A DNA stretch of 64,000 nt, taken from contig OX485803.1 in NCBI GenBank assembly GCA_950295325.1, positions 70,697,554-70,761,553 on the forward strand. Reading direction: 5' to 3'. The notes beneath the pieces were generated by a model. It was not told the origin of the DNA, ran no database searches, and saw only the letters and a list, made by a program, of their open reading frames with translations. This document shows, piece by piece, positions 50,994 through 63,574 of this stretch. The stretch comes from Polytrichum commune (Eukaryota > Streptophyta > Polytrichopsida > Polytrichales > Polytrichaceae). The translations under genes were made by a program, and so were the position numbers. Numbering within the stretch: position 1 is the stretch's first letter; each line of letters starts with the position of its first letter.

Positions 50994-53900
50994 CTGCGGC
51001 CAACATTCGGGATCTCGCACGGATTCAGTTAACATACAATAAAAGCTTCAATGAAGTGTCATTCTGGTTTACTCACTGGGCAGCGCTAGACAGCGGCAAC
51101 AAAAGGTGCCACAAAACGCACACTAGCCGCCATTTTTAGTATCCTCAGGCTCCCGAATCGACGCACAAAAGGACACTTTTGGTTGTGGCTGCACTGGGTA
51201 AATAGATAAAGGTAGGTCAACTTTTATTATCTATACACAAATTCAGATAGTACTAGCTGACCTGTAACTTGGATATACATATATATATATAGTGGGTAGC
51301 ACTTTAACATGAAGTTGAAACAATGAAACACATGATGCACTATATCAATCCATATCATGATGCACTATATCAAAATGCTTGCACTCCCTCATCAGAGTAA
51401 TATCACAGAACGGCAAATGCTACTAACTTATTCATCAGAACAGCTACTTCAGGCGGTGTCAAATGGGCCAGATTATGTGCACACAACATCAACAACGCAC
51501 CCCATATTTGTGGTGTGGACATGATGAACCTCCCTGTGAAAGGCATACTACCAATTTGGGGGTGCTTATAAAATATTACCATCCGGCATGTTAAAGTCGC
51601 CCGGAGCAGAATGCCCTTTCTGCAACATTATCCAGACCTCTGTTACATCAAAAATTTGGTTACATAGTAGTGGATTAGTTAATGCACTCAGTTTGCTGTT
51701 TCGGATCACTTCAAGTACAAGGACAGTGTCACGGATCAAAACGATGTGCTGATCTGTGTATCTCACATAACCGATTAAAGTAAGACTAAGAGTGGGGCCA
51801 TTCAGGACACGTGCCTACCTCTCAGACGCTGACCCGATTTGGTGGCGAGTATTTGAAGGGAAAGTCAACGTGGCACAGTGCTCAAGGTGATCGTGGATTG
51901 AAGTAATAAATAATTAGGAGGGAGATTAATTAGAATCATAACAGCGAGCGAGCCGATCGTGAACTCTGGTGTTACACTAACTAATTTCTTCTTGCCCAGT
52001 TACATTCAAATTAGGTTCTGTAAATTTTATTTCTTTGATGTGGTGATGAGGAATTTATTGCGTGACTCCCACTAAGATATTACAATGGCTCGTCACACGT
52101 GAAGCCGTGTACTGTTAATTCCACGTGCCATTTAGTTGAAGCATAACATATAAAATTATAGAGAAGTAAATTGACATGCCCATATCATGTGGGTTGGTCA
52201 GCGAGCAACGAATAGGACAACAAGAATTGTGCCTCTCCACTAACGTCGGAAACAGGTCTGTTTCTACCCAGTCAATCAACAACCAAAACTTGGCGAGAGC
52301 AGCTTCTGAAGTTGTCTTCTACTGCAGTCCTTGGATCTTCTCCTCACGTTGTGGTGTGAAGGAAAGGAAACTCTGACGTACACTGAACGACATTTGATTA
52401 AGTGTGGTATAAAAAGTGATGTGTCATGTTAATTAGAGTGGTAATTGTGACTTGTCATGTAGCACCAAGTGTCCCATCTCTAGTTGCAACCCAGTGATTG
52501 TAAGACAATAATAAAAAATGCGGGTTGATCATGAATAATGTGGACCGCACTAAATCAGATGATGTTTAGTGTAGTGCGATTTGGGAAGATCCATTGTCTG
52601 CACTTGAGTGGAGCCTTGTAGAAGTTTTCCTAATCTTTCAAATGCACACCACTAAGATAACAGAGTTTATTACTCTCGTGGAGCTCCCTCCCATAAATGG
52701 CGGTAACTGCGTAGTCGCAGGGCAACTCAGTGCGCTCAAACTTAAAGTAGTGTGTACCCATTGATTGTGTAGCAAAAAGGGGAAAGGTAATTTACCCGGC
52801 CAAGTTGATGACAGATACTTAACTTAAATGAGACGTTTTGAGGCATTTGAGACGTATATGGGGAAAGGGAGATTTATATAAGGAAGCTGCATTAATTGTT
52901 GTTGCCACTCATCAAAGTGGAACCTGCTATTTGAAGCTGGAGCAAGCTTAAAAGGTTCAGTCTGGATTTGAAGAGACCACTATTTGGCTTGTCAATAGAA
53001 GCACGTTTCCCTCCTCGTTTTTCTTTTGTTTAATTTCTTCATTAATGAACTTGTAGTCCAGACTGGAGGGATAGAGACTTTTTGGCCGGTGCTTGCTAAT
53101 CTCTCAGCTCCTAACCTAGCTGATGCCAAAGAAGCTGCCTGCGGATTTGCAGATTAAATTTACTGGCCGGCATTTCAATGGAGAGAGAGTAATTAGCTAC
53201 ATAATAGGTAAACATTCGGAAGGGAAATCCCTAATTCCTCAGTTGTGAGTCAGCAATATTTCGTGGCAGAAAAACAATAAAGATAGACAACAGAGTCAGA
53301 TTGCGTAATCGACTATTTCTGGTCTTACATACCAATATGCGACAATATTCCCATCATGAATGAATGGCAGTGTCTTTGGCAATGAGGAACTTTGATCAAG
53401 AGAAGTAAGTAAATGCAGATGTTTCTGACCGAATCTACTTCTTGCAAATCTTACGTAGGTGAAAGTACAGCGATGTATGTAGTAAAATGCAGCACTACAA
53501 GCAATCTTAGCCGCTAGACATGATTTTAATTTTTTTCCATTATTAGCACTCGGCAGAAATATCAGCGACTCCGATTCAGCATCTGAATACAGGACACACA
53601 TATCATCTCTGAGGTCGAACCCTAAGCTGAACCCTAAATGACAATGCAAAGTGCCCAGGTAAACTCATTTCAGATTCATTAAGTTGATAATGTAATTTAG
53701 GATGTCAAGTTGTACAGCAGATTGTTGTCGTTGCAAAAGTGGTGCAACTTCATGGCAATGTCCTACTCGGCAATTCACCAGGGAGAAGTTTGTCACAAGT
53801 ATGTGGAATATTCAGTATGTTTTTGTATAATTTACATGTCTCAATTCGTTTCACCCTTTCAGACACTGCCGCGCCTGGAATAAACCTTCGTTTAATTTGA

Positions 53901-54159
53901 TCCTTCCATTGGTGAGTTCTCTTTCTATGTGCGTTTTGCATTTGCTTCAATCAAGGACGTCTCAGACCTATCACCGACTTCATGTTAATTACATCCTTCA
54001 TCATGGCACAATCAGGTGTCGGAACCCCGAGGTCAACCTAGTACAAACGCATTCAGCATTACCGGTCTGTTCTTGCTACGGAGGCCGGGATGTAGGCTGA
54101 CTATCTTTGATGGATTGCCTCTTCACGGTGATCCTAATGTTGGAAATTTTGTTGCTTAC

Positions 54160-54352
54160 CGAACATCGATACACAAACTCAGGAGCAAACACTAGCAATA
54201 CTACGTAGTCAGTGCTAACATTCAGGACGTCACACAACGAGATGCCTTCAATTTGCATCACGGCAAGAGACAGAAGTTGGACAAGATTGGCGGATAGTTT
54301 TGGTTGTGCATTTTTTGTGAGGTAATCGTGAGAAGGTTCGGGCGCTGATGCA
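54160..54352 (-). CDS. Candidate exon, unidentified
   Basis: An open frame on the minus strand free of stops from about 54352 runs into a good donor (TCG|GTAAGC) after 54160. It reads as coding-like protein, including PKLSANLVQLLSLAVMQIEG and TDYVVLLVFAPEFVYRCS. No acceptor is obvious, so the 5' border is only the preceding stop. It lies in the same 47-57 kb stretch and on the same strand as the unidentified gene and may be one of its upstream exons, but I cannot connect them. Confidence 0.3.
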
Positions 54353-55857
54353 CGGGTTTATCAAGGTTCAGTTGACTGTTTGTCTTGCTTGGAGTGTGAT
54401 TGCAGTTTAGGTTAGAAAAGATATTGGGAAGAGAATGGTCTCCAGCATCCTGAAGCTCTACTGCGTTCTGTTCTTTTTAGATGTGGAATTCTTTTGCGAA
54501 AAATGTACCATGATTTTGTTATTGCTGTAAGCATCACCACTGGGTGTATCACACTTACTGCCTACCTGCAAGCTGCTAAGTAAGCAGTGATAAGGGATTG
54601 GTTTAACATTCAAGGTCCTCAAGTTCTCTGCTAAAGGTTCGCTGCGAACAGAATGCGAGTTTGGTGGGTTCTTGTGCTTAAGGTATGTGGGTATTATTCG
54701 GTTAGTTTTTCTTGTTTCTATCTTCTATTGATCTGATTTACGTCATCAAATTTGTGTTGCATTAGCAAACCTACGATGAAACATCAACAAAGAACGACTT
54801 GAAAATTAGACCTCACCTAATTTAGTTATGATTATTGGAAGTGCATGGTTGTGGATTCCTTAACTGAATCCATAGGTCCTTCCAATTGGGTTCACTATTG
54901 TGGGTGGAGTTAATGAGATTTGAAGACGTTTCCAATCTTGTTTAAACATGTACTTTTATGGCGTTTGTTCTTTGATCCTCATTTGACAACACACCAATCA
55001 AAATATAAGAATAAGAAAAGTAACCGAATAACATCCGCATAACTTACCCAGTGCATGTCGACGTTGCACCGCAGACCAACAATATGCTGATGAAATCCAG
55101 CACCTTGAACACATGGCATTCCACATCCCATCATGCACCACCCCGTGAAAGAAACCACTGCTGCAATTCCAATGCAATTGCTAAGTGCTGTCCGCTGAAT
55201 ATGAAGCTCAAACACAAAGATAGTCTTCTAGCATGATTCCATTTGGAACCGCCACTGTCTGGATTGTTCACACTTGCGTGGAGACATGGGTGCAATTTAG
55301 GCTAAATAAGAGAAGAGATCTGAGAAGAGAAGAGTGCCTTGCACCCTAACTCAAGCAGATTTCGTTGCATACCGTTCTGATGTGCATCTCTTCGGGAACA
55401 ATTTTCGCTCACCGATTTGTTGCTGTGATCGATGTGCGCCCACCGCAGCTACATATCATCAGGCTATTGAATGGAGCTCGGAAATTGTGTGCCGAGTAGG
55501 TTTGATTTTGGTGTTCAGTGCATTTGCAAAGCAGCAACATGTGGATGAGTTACAATGGACAGCAAAGTACTGTTGTTGCAGTAAGGCACATTTGAGAAAT
55601 GTACTCTTCACAAAAATCTAAGTCGAGGAGAAGCACCACAATGCCCATTAAGTAGAGCTGTTGATCCACATTTGTCACGAGCGCTAACGCGACAGACAAG
55701 AATACAGTATCATGGCATCAATGACTGCACCTACACAAGTAGGATAACTATGCAATCGGCCATTGAGAATAGATGTATGTCAAGTGAGACCTTGTCATCC
55801 TCGATTATCATCATGATCTGGAGCTTCTTGCCACCAGATCCAATTGGATGAGCTTAC

Positions 55858-55904
55858 AGGCTGCCCAGCAAGACGGATCACACCAAGTACCTTGGGCAAA
55901 AATA
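55858..55904 (-). CDS. Candidate small exon, unidentified
   Basis: A 47-nt minus-strand segment with a strong polypyrimidine acceptor (a T run ending in TAG) and a canonical donor (CCT|GTAAGC). The open phase reads FLPKVLGVIRLAGQP. It may be an upstream exon of the unidentified gene. Short length makes chance possible. Confidence 0.3.
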
Positions 55905-57269
55905 CTAAAAAAAGCTGGTCCAGTTTCTCTGATTCTAGAGTAAAGATGTATGACCCTATGATTTGACAGAATATTATTTAGACACTTGGAGGGTTGATTC
56001 CAAGAAGCAGCGAGGGAACTCTTCAGTTGCAAGGTATTTACTGGCCCTTTCATCAGTGTCCTGACCGTAGCACCACAATACTTTGCGAAAGGACCAATAA
56101 GGGGAAACGACTTAGGATTTATCCAAGGCGAACAACTGCTCATGTGCACCATGAAGGACAGTACTGTAAGCTTCTCCAGTGTAAAATAAGGTAGTGCACA
56201 TGAACAGATGAGAGGTTATCCTATGATGCCAAAGATATTTGATATAGACAGTTGCAGCTGGTAAAGTACCAAGAGACACACAAACATACCTCAGAAAATC
56301 CGGTGAACAATTTATGCCTGCATACACAGACTATACAATGCAGAATATGTTCATGCCAAATAAAGCATGTAATTGTCAATCAAGTAGAAAGCGAAGGTTG
56401 CGATTTTGTGGATTCATCACACTCTTCCAACACATTGTTGCATTCGTCATGTGTTAGACAACCATGAATGCGAATGACTTCATCTACCAGATGATCTTAG
56501 GCCTCACTACAAACCAGAAAATCTATCCAGGCAGCCTTGCCAGGTGCTATAGCACAGCTCTTCCAAAGTGACAAGATTCAAACTGCCATAGTAAAAAGAG
56601 CTGTTTCAAAAAGAGGAGCCCTAAAGAAAGGTGAGAGACAATTGTGCAGCATCTGGTCGTGCGACCCATGTTGAATTTCCACAGCAGGACATAAGCACTA
56701 TCCTCATTCCTCAGCTACAATTTACAAACATGCAAAGAACCACATCAAAGAAAAGCAACCGGAAGAAAACCCAAAACCCCCATATCAATCAAACAAGCTC
56801 CAATGAAGTAATGTGCAGATGCTTTATAGCATTGTTCAGCGTACATGGGGTTGTTCTCCTCTCCCTGGAATTGAGGCATGCAAGCCCACCCCCTCAAATC
56901 CTGCTACATTATTCCCTTCCTCCTCTGGATTTGATTAGAGTTTGACGGACACTTTTGGCGAGGATTTCCCTGTCTCTTCACTGCAAGCCTCCACCTACAA
57001 CCCGGCCCATCTCGGCAGGTGAACACCAAAGAGGAGCGGCTTCTTAAAATTGGTGCAAGAGAGCGAGCAGTCTTCCGCCTCTTCGGCCGACGTTAAGCCT
57101 CCTCCGCTTTCGAACTTTTCGGGAACTTTTAGGGGACGGGCCTAGCTTCGGATAAGGTGCGGGGCCCGCGACCCGCAACATCTGGGGCAGCCCCTGACAA
57201 AAACATATTCAACTCTTCTTCTTTTTTCTGACCGGACCGAAAAACGCTGCCCGCCTCGCCCGACTTTTA

Positions 57270-57292
57270 TTAATAAATAAATAAATAAATAA
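57270..57292. repeat. AATA tetranucleotide repeat
   Basis: Five to six AATA units; an AT run follows at 57378-57391. Confidence 0.9.
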
Positions 57293-57299
57293 CTTGCCC

Positions 57300-58012
57300 T
57301 TGCACTTGTGAAGGTCGTTTTGTTCACAAAACCAAACCCATATTGAGTGCATCTCATCTTCAAGGTCTAAAATCTGATATATATATATATGTTCATTGCC
57401 ACTTGGTAAATAAGCAATTGAATGGGGTTTCGTTTTTGAAAGGAAACCATCAATAAAGCATGTAATTAATTTGGAAGTTAGGAATATTAAACAAATCTTC
57501 GTTAGCATTGAGGTTATGAATTTTGTGATTTAGCCTTTGTCATTTTCAAAGTGAGCTTAAAATAATGCGCTGATTTTAGCTAATTTGTTTTATAATATTG
57601 TAATTGATGTCTTCTCCTTGGACAAGTAATTAAGCTAAAATTACAAATATGGTTAAGCATAGTGGAGTGCGATCAAAGCGTAAGGCCTAATTTGGTGCCT
57701 AGTACGGCATCTAGATAAATGTGGCAAGTCTGAGAAAGAATTGTATCAAACTAATTAAGCCTGATTAGATAAAGAAATAAAAAATCATGCTTCTTGATCA
57801 AACTAATAAAGAGTTCCTTAATTAAAGGCTGAATAGAATCTCTAGTTGCTCACTTCCACCATTAAACCCTACATGAACTTCAACATAGAAAGGCCTACAT
57901 GAGGGGAGCAAGTCCGGTGTTGTATGCTCCTTAAATGTGCCAATTATGTAGTAGTCATTGAAATTGAGAGGAAGTAGAGACATGCACGATGTCAAATTAC
58001 AATGCCCCTCAA
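57300..58012. other. AT-rich intergenic stretch, nothing recognised
   Basis: No gene, no repeat ends found. Confidence 0.5.
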
Positions 58013-58135
58013 GGGGAGGCCACACACGTTCGAAAACGCAGGTTTTGGAACAAAGGTTGGTAAGCTAAGGTAAAAGAACGTTGGCCTTGACATGTGCTTG
58101 ACTTCGAGGGGCTGGGTTTTGAGGTCGGTCCCTCT

Positions 58136-58256
58136 TTTATTGGGTAGAATTGTTTGTTTTCGACTCCGATACGAAATGGAGGTTTTCAACCTTGCAAGCA
58201 TATTAAGCATTATCCTGGATCGGAGTTGGAAACCAACGATTCTACCCAATAAAAGA
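58136..58256. mobile_element. 120-bp hairpin element nested in the preceding
   Basis: TTTTATTGGGTAGAATTGTT is inverted at the right (AACGATTCTACCCAATAAAA); a second inner match is ACTCCGAT and ATCGGAGT. Confidence 0.7.
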
Positions 58257-58257
58257 A

Positions 58258-58470
58258 CCAGCGGTCAGTTACGGATGAACCGGTCAAGTTTGAGAAATAA
58301 CCATTCGAAGTTGGAGAATACATGAAAATTACTGATCGTTTTAGAGGATTCTGTGGGGGAATATACCTCAAATGCATGAAGCAGCAAAACCGGAAGATGT
58401 CAACATGTGACCAGCTGGATTTGGAATCACTAGGATCTTGACTGACTATGCCTACAAACTTCCCGGACAT
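58258..58470. mobile_element. TGTCCGGGGA element, reverse copy
   Basis: Matches the left arm of the 32619-33054 palindrome (GATGAACCGG, AAACCGGAAGATGTCAACA, GGATCTTGACTGACTATGCC) and ends TCCCGGACA. Confidence 0.7.
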
Positions 58471-58922
58471 TGACCGACCTCAAAACCCCTCAAAGCGAGA
58501 CACATGTCAAGGCCAACGTTCTTTTACCTTGGCTACCCAAACTCTGTTTCAAGACCGGTGTTTTCGAACATGTGTGGCCTCTCCTTCCATGAGGACATGG
58601 AAGAAGTGGAGAGACACTTAACCCAACCAATTTCACCCATGTCCGTGACACCTTCTTTCAAAATCATTTGGTAAGTGTGGCTATGACAAATCTACACGGT
58701 CACATTTTTAGGTCTTCAAGTGATCTCAAGCGCTTCCTCCGGTCTAATAACATGGCAATTTGAGGACACTATCCCACATCCCATATTTGTACATAAGTAT
58801 CAAGATATCTAGACAAAATTTATATATAGCATGAATGAACTTGTCTAGCACAAAGTGACTTAAGAACGGATTGATAGAAAAGGCGGAAATGTCACAAGCG
58901 TACATGAAGGAAGCAAGGGTAA

Positions 58923-59421
58923 GGGCCGCTTCACACACGAGACTGAGGGCCCGTGACCATTACACTTCACGCACTCTCATTGGTGGAACAGGCGGAGCCG
59001 GTCCAAGTTCGCTACTTCACACTACGCTTGAGGGACCAACGGAGTGAGTATGTGAATGCAAGATGGATGTAAAGTCTACATGGATTCCTCCATGGCATTG
59101 ATTGGATCATGTTTCATGGTCACTTGGACTGTTTTCAAAGACCACTTCTTGGAGGTAGGCCGAACACAAAACCGTTGGGGGACCATGGCACTCCGAATGC
59201 TTACAACCATTGATTTACTTTATTTTTTCATGTGTGAGGACCCGCATGAATAGAAATAGAATCTGGTTGAGGGCCCTGTCACACTTGACTTCACACTACA
59301 CTTGAGGGTTTGTGATCACACTACATGGTTTTGGAGGTGTCTTGGGACGGCCTTTGGACACTTTTTGGGGGGCTCTCACAATTTCATTTTCATGGCTCTT
59401 GGCTCGTGTGTGAAGTGGCCC
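58923..59421. mobile_element. MITE family B, intact copy
   Basis: 499 bp with inverted ends GGGCCGCTTCACACACGAG and CTCGTGTGTGAAGTGGCCC, flanked by TAA (58920-58922 and 59422-59424). Same ends as the outer element at 21364. Confidence 0.85.
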
Positions 59422-59424
59422 TAA

Positions 59425-62400
59425 GAGCACGATCACACATTCTACACTAAACACAAACACAAAGGGGTCCTAAATCAAGTGGCATTACTTTAGAGGGGAG
59501 GGGAGTAGTCTTGGTATATGTCCCACATGTTCACTCTATACGTGTTGCATAAGTTGTGGGTCCCTTGATCAAAACTAAATATCTTACGATACACGAGGCT
59601 TTACATAGAAATATTTGAAGTTAAGGTTCTATTTGATGAAAGATTGCGAGATATTGATGGTTGATTTTATTTTTATTTTTTAAAATAAAATTTAAAGAGG
59701 GGTTGAAAACTGGGCCGCAAATACTGCCCAAGTTATTTCGGATAGGGAGAGGGTTTCCAAGGCCTGCTAATGCTATACTATCGATTGGGGTTAGCGCGTG
59801 GGTGCCCCATTTTGGCTGAACCCGGAATAGAAATGTTCCAACCAACTTTAATGAGCACAGTTGGTCATGCTCTAAGTGAAAGGAAGCAAGTGTAAATGAA
59901 GAGTCTCGTCACCCCTAAGTAGGTTGTTGTGTAGAATATCAAATACATCATGCTTTGCAAGTTCCCTTGCAAGGCCTCCATAATCACCTACTTAAAGTCT
60001 AACTTGCACGTTTCTTGGGTTGCCTGAAAACTTCCAAAGCAACTAGAAAGTTTTGGGCCCCTTGGAAATAATAATAATAATAATAATTAACACAACACAA
60101 CTCAACTCAACTCTTTTTCTTTTTTCCCCCCCCAGGGATTATCATTCATCATGGACATTGATTAAATTGTCCCCTTGTGTTATCAACTTTGACCACCTCT
60201 AGAAGGCCATAATTTGAATATGTCTACATGATGTTATTTTTTTCTCCATTGTGTTTTGGAATTTTCTAGCCTTTCTAATTAAAATCTATATGTGATTGTA
60301 GTAGGAAAAACCCCAACATTAATCATTTTTAAATGCTTCTCTAGTATAGGGGTTAAGGGCTACAAGATTGAGGGGACAATTCTCACTTCTCAACTCTCAT
60401 GACCACATTCCCATAATGTTTATTTTATATCTCCATCTTTTTTTAGTCTTAGTTCCTTTGAGGACATAGGTGACACATATACCTCTACCCTCTTGAGCCT
60501 ACGATGTTACATGATCAGGGTTGGTTAAACATGATCAAGTCCTGGGGATGGACTCTTCATACCATGTACAAACTATATAATGTAAGAGTAGAAAGGAGCA
60601 TAATTTGAGGCATTAGCATACAAAGTATATATAAGGGAGAGGTATTGTTTTCCTTTAGTGCGTACATTTAAAATGGCTAATAAGAATTTCGAACTAATGG
60701 TAAATGTACAAAAGAGGCCCCTAAGGTTTAGAAGGAAATTGACATTAGATGTGCTAGTTTCATCCAACTTGCCTTATTTCATCCAAATGACGTGTGTTTT
60801 AGGGTCATATTATTATGAGTTATATCCTATAGATGAAAAAATGTTCAGTGTCTTTCTCATTGGAAAGTGAAAGTGGATTATATATGTAATAAAGGCCCAT
60901 TTATTTTATGATATATATTTTGTGTATGTAGTGTAGGCATTTATCACATGAAAATAAAAAGGTTGGTACAAATGCATGAGTCCATTTTCTAACCTATTAT
61001 TACTATATACACATTTATGACCAATTATTACCTTTTTGAACTTTAAATTTGAAGTTGACTTTTGTAGTGTTGAGCCCTCAATACTTTAGTATTCTAGAAA
61101 CTAATAGCACATGTCATCACACATGTAACCTTGAGAATTTGATAGTTAGAGCTTGAGGGCCCTTGACCCTCAATATACAATTTAAGTGTAAGTGATTGGT
61201 CGAGAAGCCATAGACGGTCAAGTTACACTTTACACGAGATCCATGAGGGCATGAGGGTCAAAAGAAAATTGAATGGATTAAAATTTTACATTGTGTTCTA
61301 CATGACATTGGTTGGATAATGTTCCATGATCTATTGCCTATTGCGTTTGACCCAATTACAAGCCTCTAAAGGGAAGTCTATTGTCTTGACCACAAACTAT
61401 CCTCAAGGACTAGTGGTTGAAGTGTAGTGCACGAAACTAATGCTAATGAGAAAAATCCATTTGCTCTGGTTGGGGATCCGAAATCAAAGGAAGCAAGGTC
61501 CTATTGGGGATCTAACATGCAGTCAAGGGACATTGTGGGTGACAGCAAGTGAGCACGTGAGCAACCAATATGTGCAGAATGTGGGTTGGCTCAAAATGAG
61601 CCACCACTTATCAAAGCAACTCAAATTTGCGGTTGTTGGCTGACTCATTAGCTCACTTGAATGCCATTGAGTTGAAGGTTCTCATGGATGCCCTATGTGA
61701 TTCAAACTATATTGTGAAGGAAAACTACATTTTCTATTTTTTGTTTTTTTCTAAGGAAATGCAAGAGTATAAAACCTCCAATTGCTTGTTGAATTGATTT
61801 CGGTAGGATTCTAGACAAAGGTTGTGGCAATGTATTTGGTAGATTGTATAGTTTGGAATGTTGGGGTTAGAGCCCGGGTTCATACGTTTTGTCTTGAGCA
61901 CAAAAAAGTTGGATGTTGTGCATTGTGTGGTTTTAACCACTTCAACTTGAATAATGACAAACAAAAAAATGCTTCATATCTAAATGTGTAAACTCTAAAC
62001 AAACTTTGTGATTGGTGTTGGCCGGTTGTGTTCTAATGCTGCATGTATGTTTGCAATTGTGTTTTTGAACACATATTCTAGAAGCATTTGCATGTGTTGT
62101 TGAACACAAGCGTTTTATCAACATTTTCATGTCTGCATGTTTTGAATGAATAGAGTGCATAAATAGGAAGATAAATTGTGTGCATGTTGTGTTCATGTGT
62201 TGATGTGGTAATTACGATCTTGAATGTATAAGGGTTAGATTTTACATGATATCAACAAAAACTACAATTTATAACCACTACCGTAGCTCTCTAGCAGCTT
62301 GGGCATAAAATAATTAATTTTAAAGGTGCCTAAATTATGGGAAATTGATTTCATTGGGTGTCCCAAAAAAAAGACACTCAAAGAGTGCCTAAAATCATAA

Positions 62401-62888
62401 TAATGCAAGTGGCATTTACTGGAATCCAACAAAGTAGCATCAAATAACTTCAACAGTGTCTTCACGCGGCATGAAATCCCACTCATGGTCTAAAAAAAAT
62501 ACAAGCATGAATTTGCTCCACAAAGCAAAATATGTTGCCAAGCAAAACCCTAACATACAAGTAAAAGACAAACTTTAGGGTAAGGAATGTTGGTTAACGG
62601 AAGGGTTTAGGTTAATCGTAGCTACCATAGATGAAATTAGAAAAACCATAACTGGATTAAAAAAATAACTTGGATGAATGTCTCACCTATTTTAAATTAT
62701 TTTTTCAATCTTCCCAATTTTAGAATATTATTTTATGGGTTGCCTAACTTACTTTTGCACTTTAAATAATTATTAGGCAAAAAGATGGCCAAGCTGCTAG
62801 AGAGCTACACTAGATGCTCATGTAAAAGAGGAACAAACACCAAGTTAACCTACCCATAGGGTCCTCCAAAATACTAAATGCTAGAAAA
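59425..62888. other. AT-rich intergenic stretch
   Basis: Contains the third copy of the ACTCTTCATA repeat (60538-61010) and an AAT repeat at 60067-60087. No gene is seen; open frames up to 84 codons have no recognisable motifs. Confidence 0.5.
60538..61010. repeat. Dispersed repeat, ACTCTTCATA family, longest copy
   Basis: Matches 41511-41770 plus 42906-43150 across the insertion there, including GATGAAAAAATGTTCA and GCATGAGTCCATTTTCTA, so it shows what the interrupted copy looked like. Confidence 0.65.
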
Positions 62889-63335
62889 TTACATAATAGC
62901 AATGTCCACAATATTTACCTTCTCCAATATAATACCCCCCCCCCCCCCCCCGAGAGCAATGCCAAACTCCAAATGGTAAGCCGCACTAATGAGACAAACC
63001 AATGCAACTAACAAGCTCTCAATAGAAAGTTTTCTCAAAGAAGGATGAAACCCATGATTTCGTCGTAACATTATCCAGATCCATAATAGTGTTCTATGGG
63101 AACGATAATATTCTACAAAATGTTCCCCACATACAGTCTGAATATGGGGAATATTCCACATAGTACAGTCAGGGCCACAGAACATTGTTATGGATCTGAA
63201 CAATGTCATGGTCTCTTTGAGGGACTTCACGGATAACTCTAACAAGAGTGCAATTATACTAATGTTGTCCTTACCAACACAATTTGAAATTACCTCCATT
63301 TTATTGTCACCGGTATAGTTTTTCCATGACTTCAC
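62889..63335 (-). CDS. 148-codon open frame, probably transposon-derived, unidentified
   Basis: Minus-strand frame reading, among others, SITMFCGPDCTMWNIPHIQT, LRRNHGFHPSLRKLSIE and LLVALVCLISAAYHLEFG. Fragments of the same sequence recur at the window start, near 46250-46350 and (other frame) 33286-33510, so it belongs to a dispersed element. A poly-C run (62935-62951) encodes a glycine tract near its end. Parent family unknown. Confidence 0.35.
   Translation of the reverse strand: MKSWKNYTGDNKMEVISNCVGKDNISIIALLLELSVKSLKETMTLFRSITMFCGPDCTMWNIPHIQTVCGEHFVEYYRSHRTLLWIWIMLRRNHGFHPSLRKLSIESLLVALVCLISAAYHLEFGIALGGGGGGIILEKVNIVDIAIM
62935..62951. repeat. Poly-C run of 17
   Basis: Homopolymer; length is likely unreliable in sequencing. 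Another of 14 lies at 13313-13326. Confidence 0.9.
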
Positions 63336-63574
63336 CCATTCGTGCTAGTGATATTCTTACTTGAAAAGACTAACAATAGGAAAACAAAATCCCATATTGT
63401 TCCGTGGTGTAAGATTGCACCATCCTTTATCTACAAAAACAAGTGTGAACGCGACTCAACCCCTTCAATGACAACTGGACATTATGCTAAGTTAAGTAAC
63501 AGCCTGCTCTTGCCTAACACATGTGCAAACTTGGCTCAATTCACACGAGTTTCACCGCTTATGGTACTTATTTA

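Larger units (their letters stand above)
50995..57170 (-). other. Stretch without confirmed genes; possible upstream part of the unidentified gene
   Basis: Apart from the two candidate exons listed separately, I see no complete gene. Another donor-bounded minus-strand frame ends at about 55049 (GTAAGT follows), and one ends near 53455 (GTAAGA follows), neither with a clear acceptor. The dense MITE content of the flanking regions is absent. A GC-rich, CpG-containing patch at about 57060-57260 would suit a transcription start for a minus-strand gene. Around 54970-55050 a segment resembles 46390-46475 (shared AAGTAACCGAATAACA), a local duplicate. Confidence 0.3.
58013..58585. mobile_element. Inverted-repeat element with about 110-bp ends, with two elements inside
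   Basis: GAGGCCACACACGTTCGAAA through AACGTTGGCCTTGACATGTG to GGTTTTGAGGTCGG on the left is inverted on the right (CCGACCTCAAAACCCC..TGTGGCCTC). Inside are a 120-bp hairpin element (58136-58256) and a TGTCCGGGGA element (58258-58470). Confidence 0.8.
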
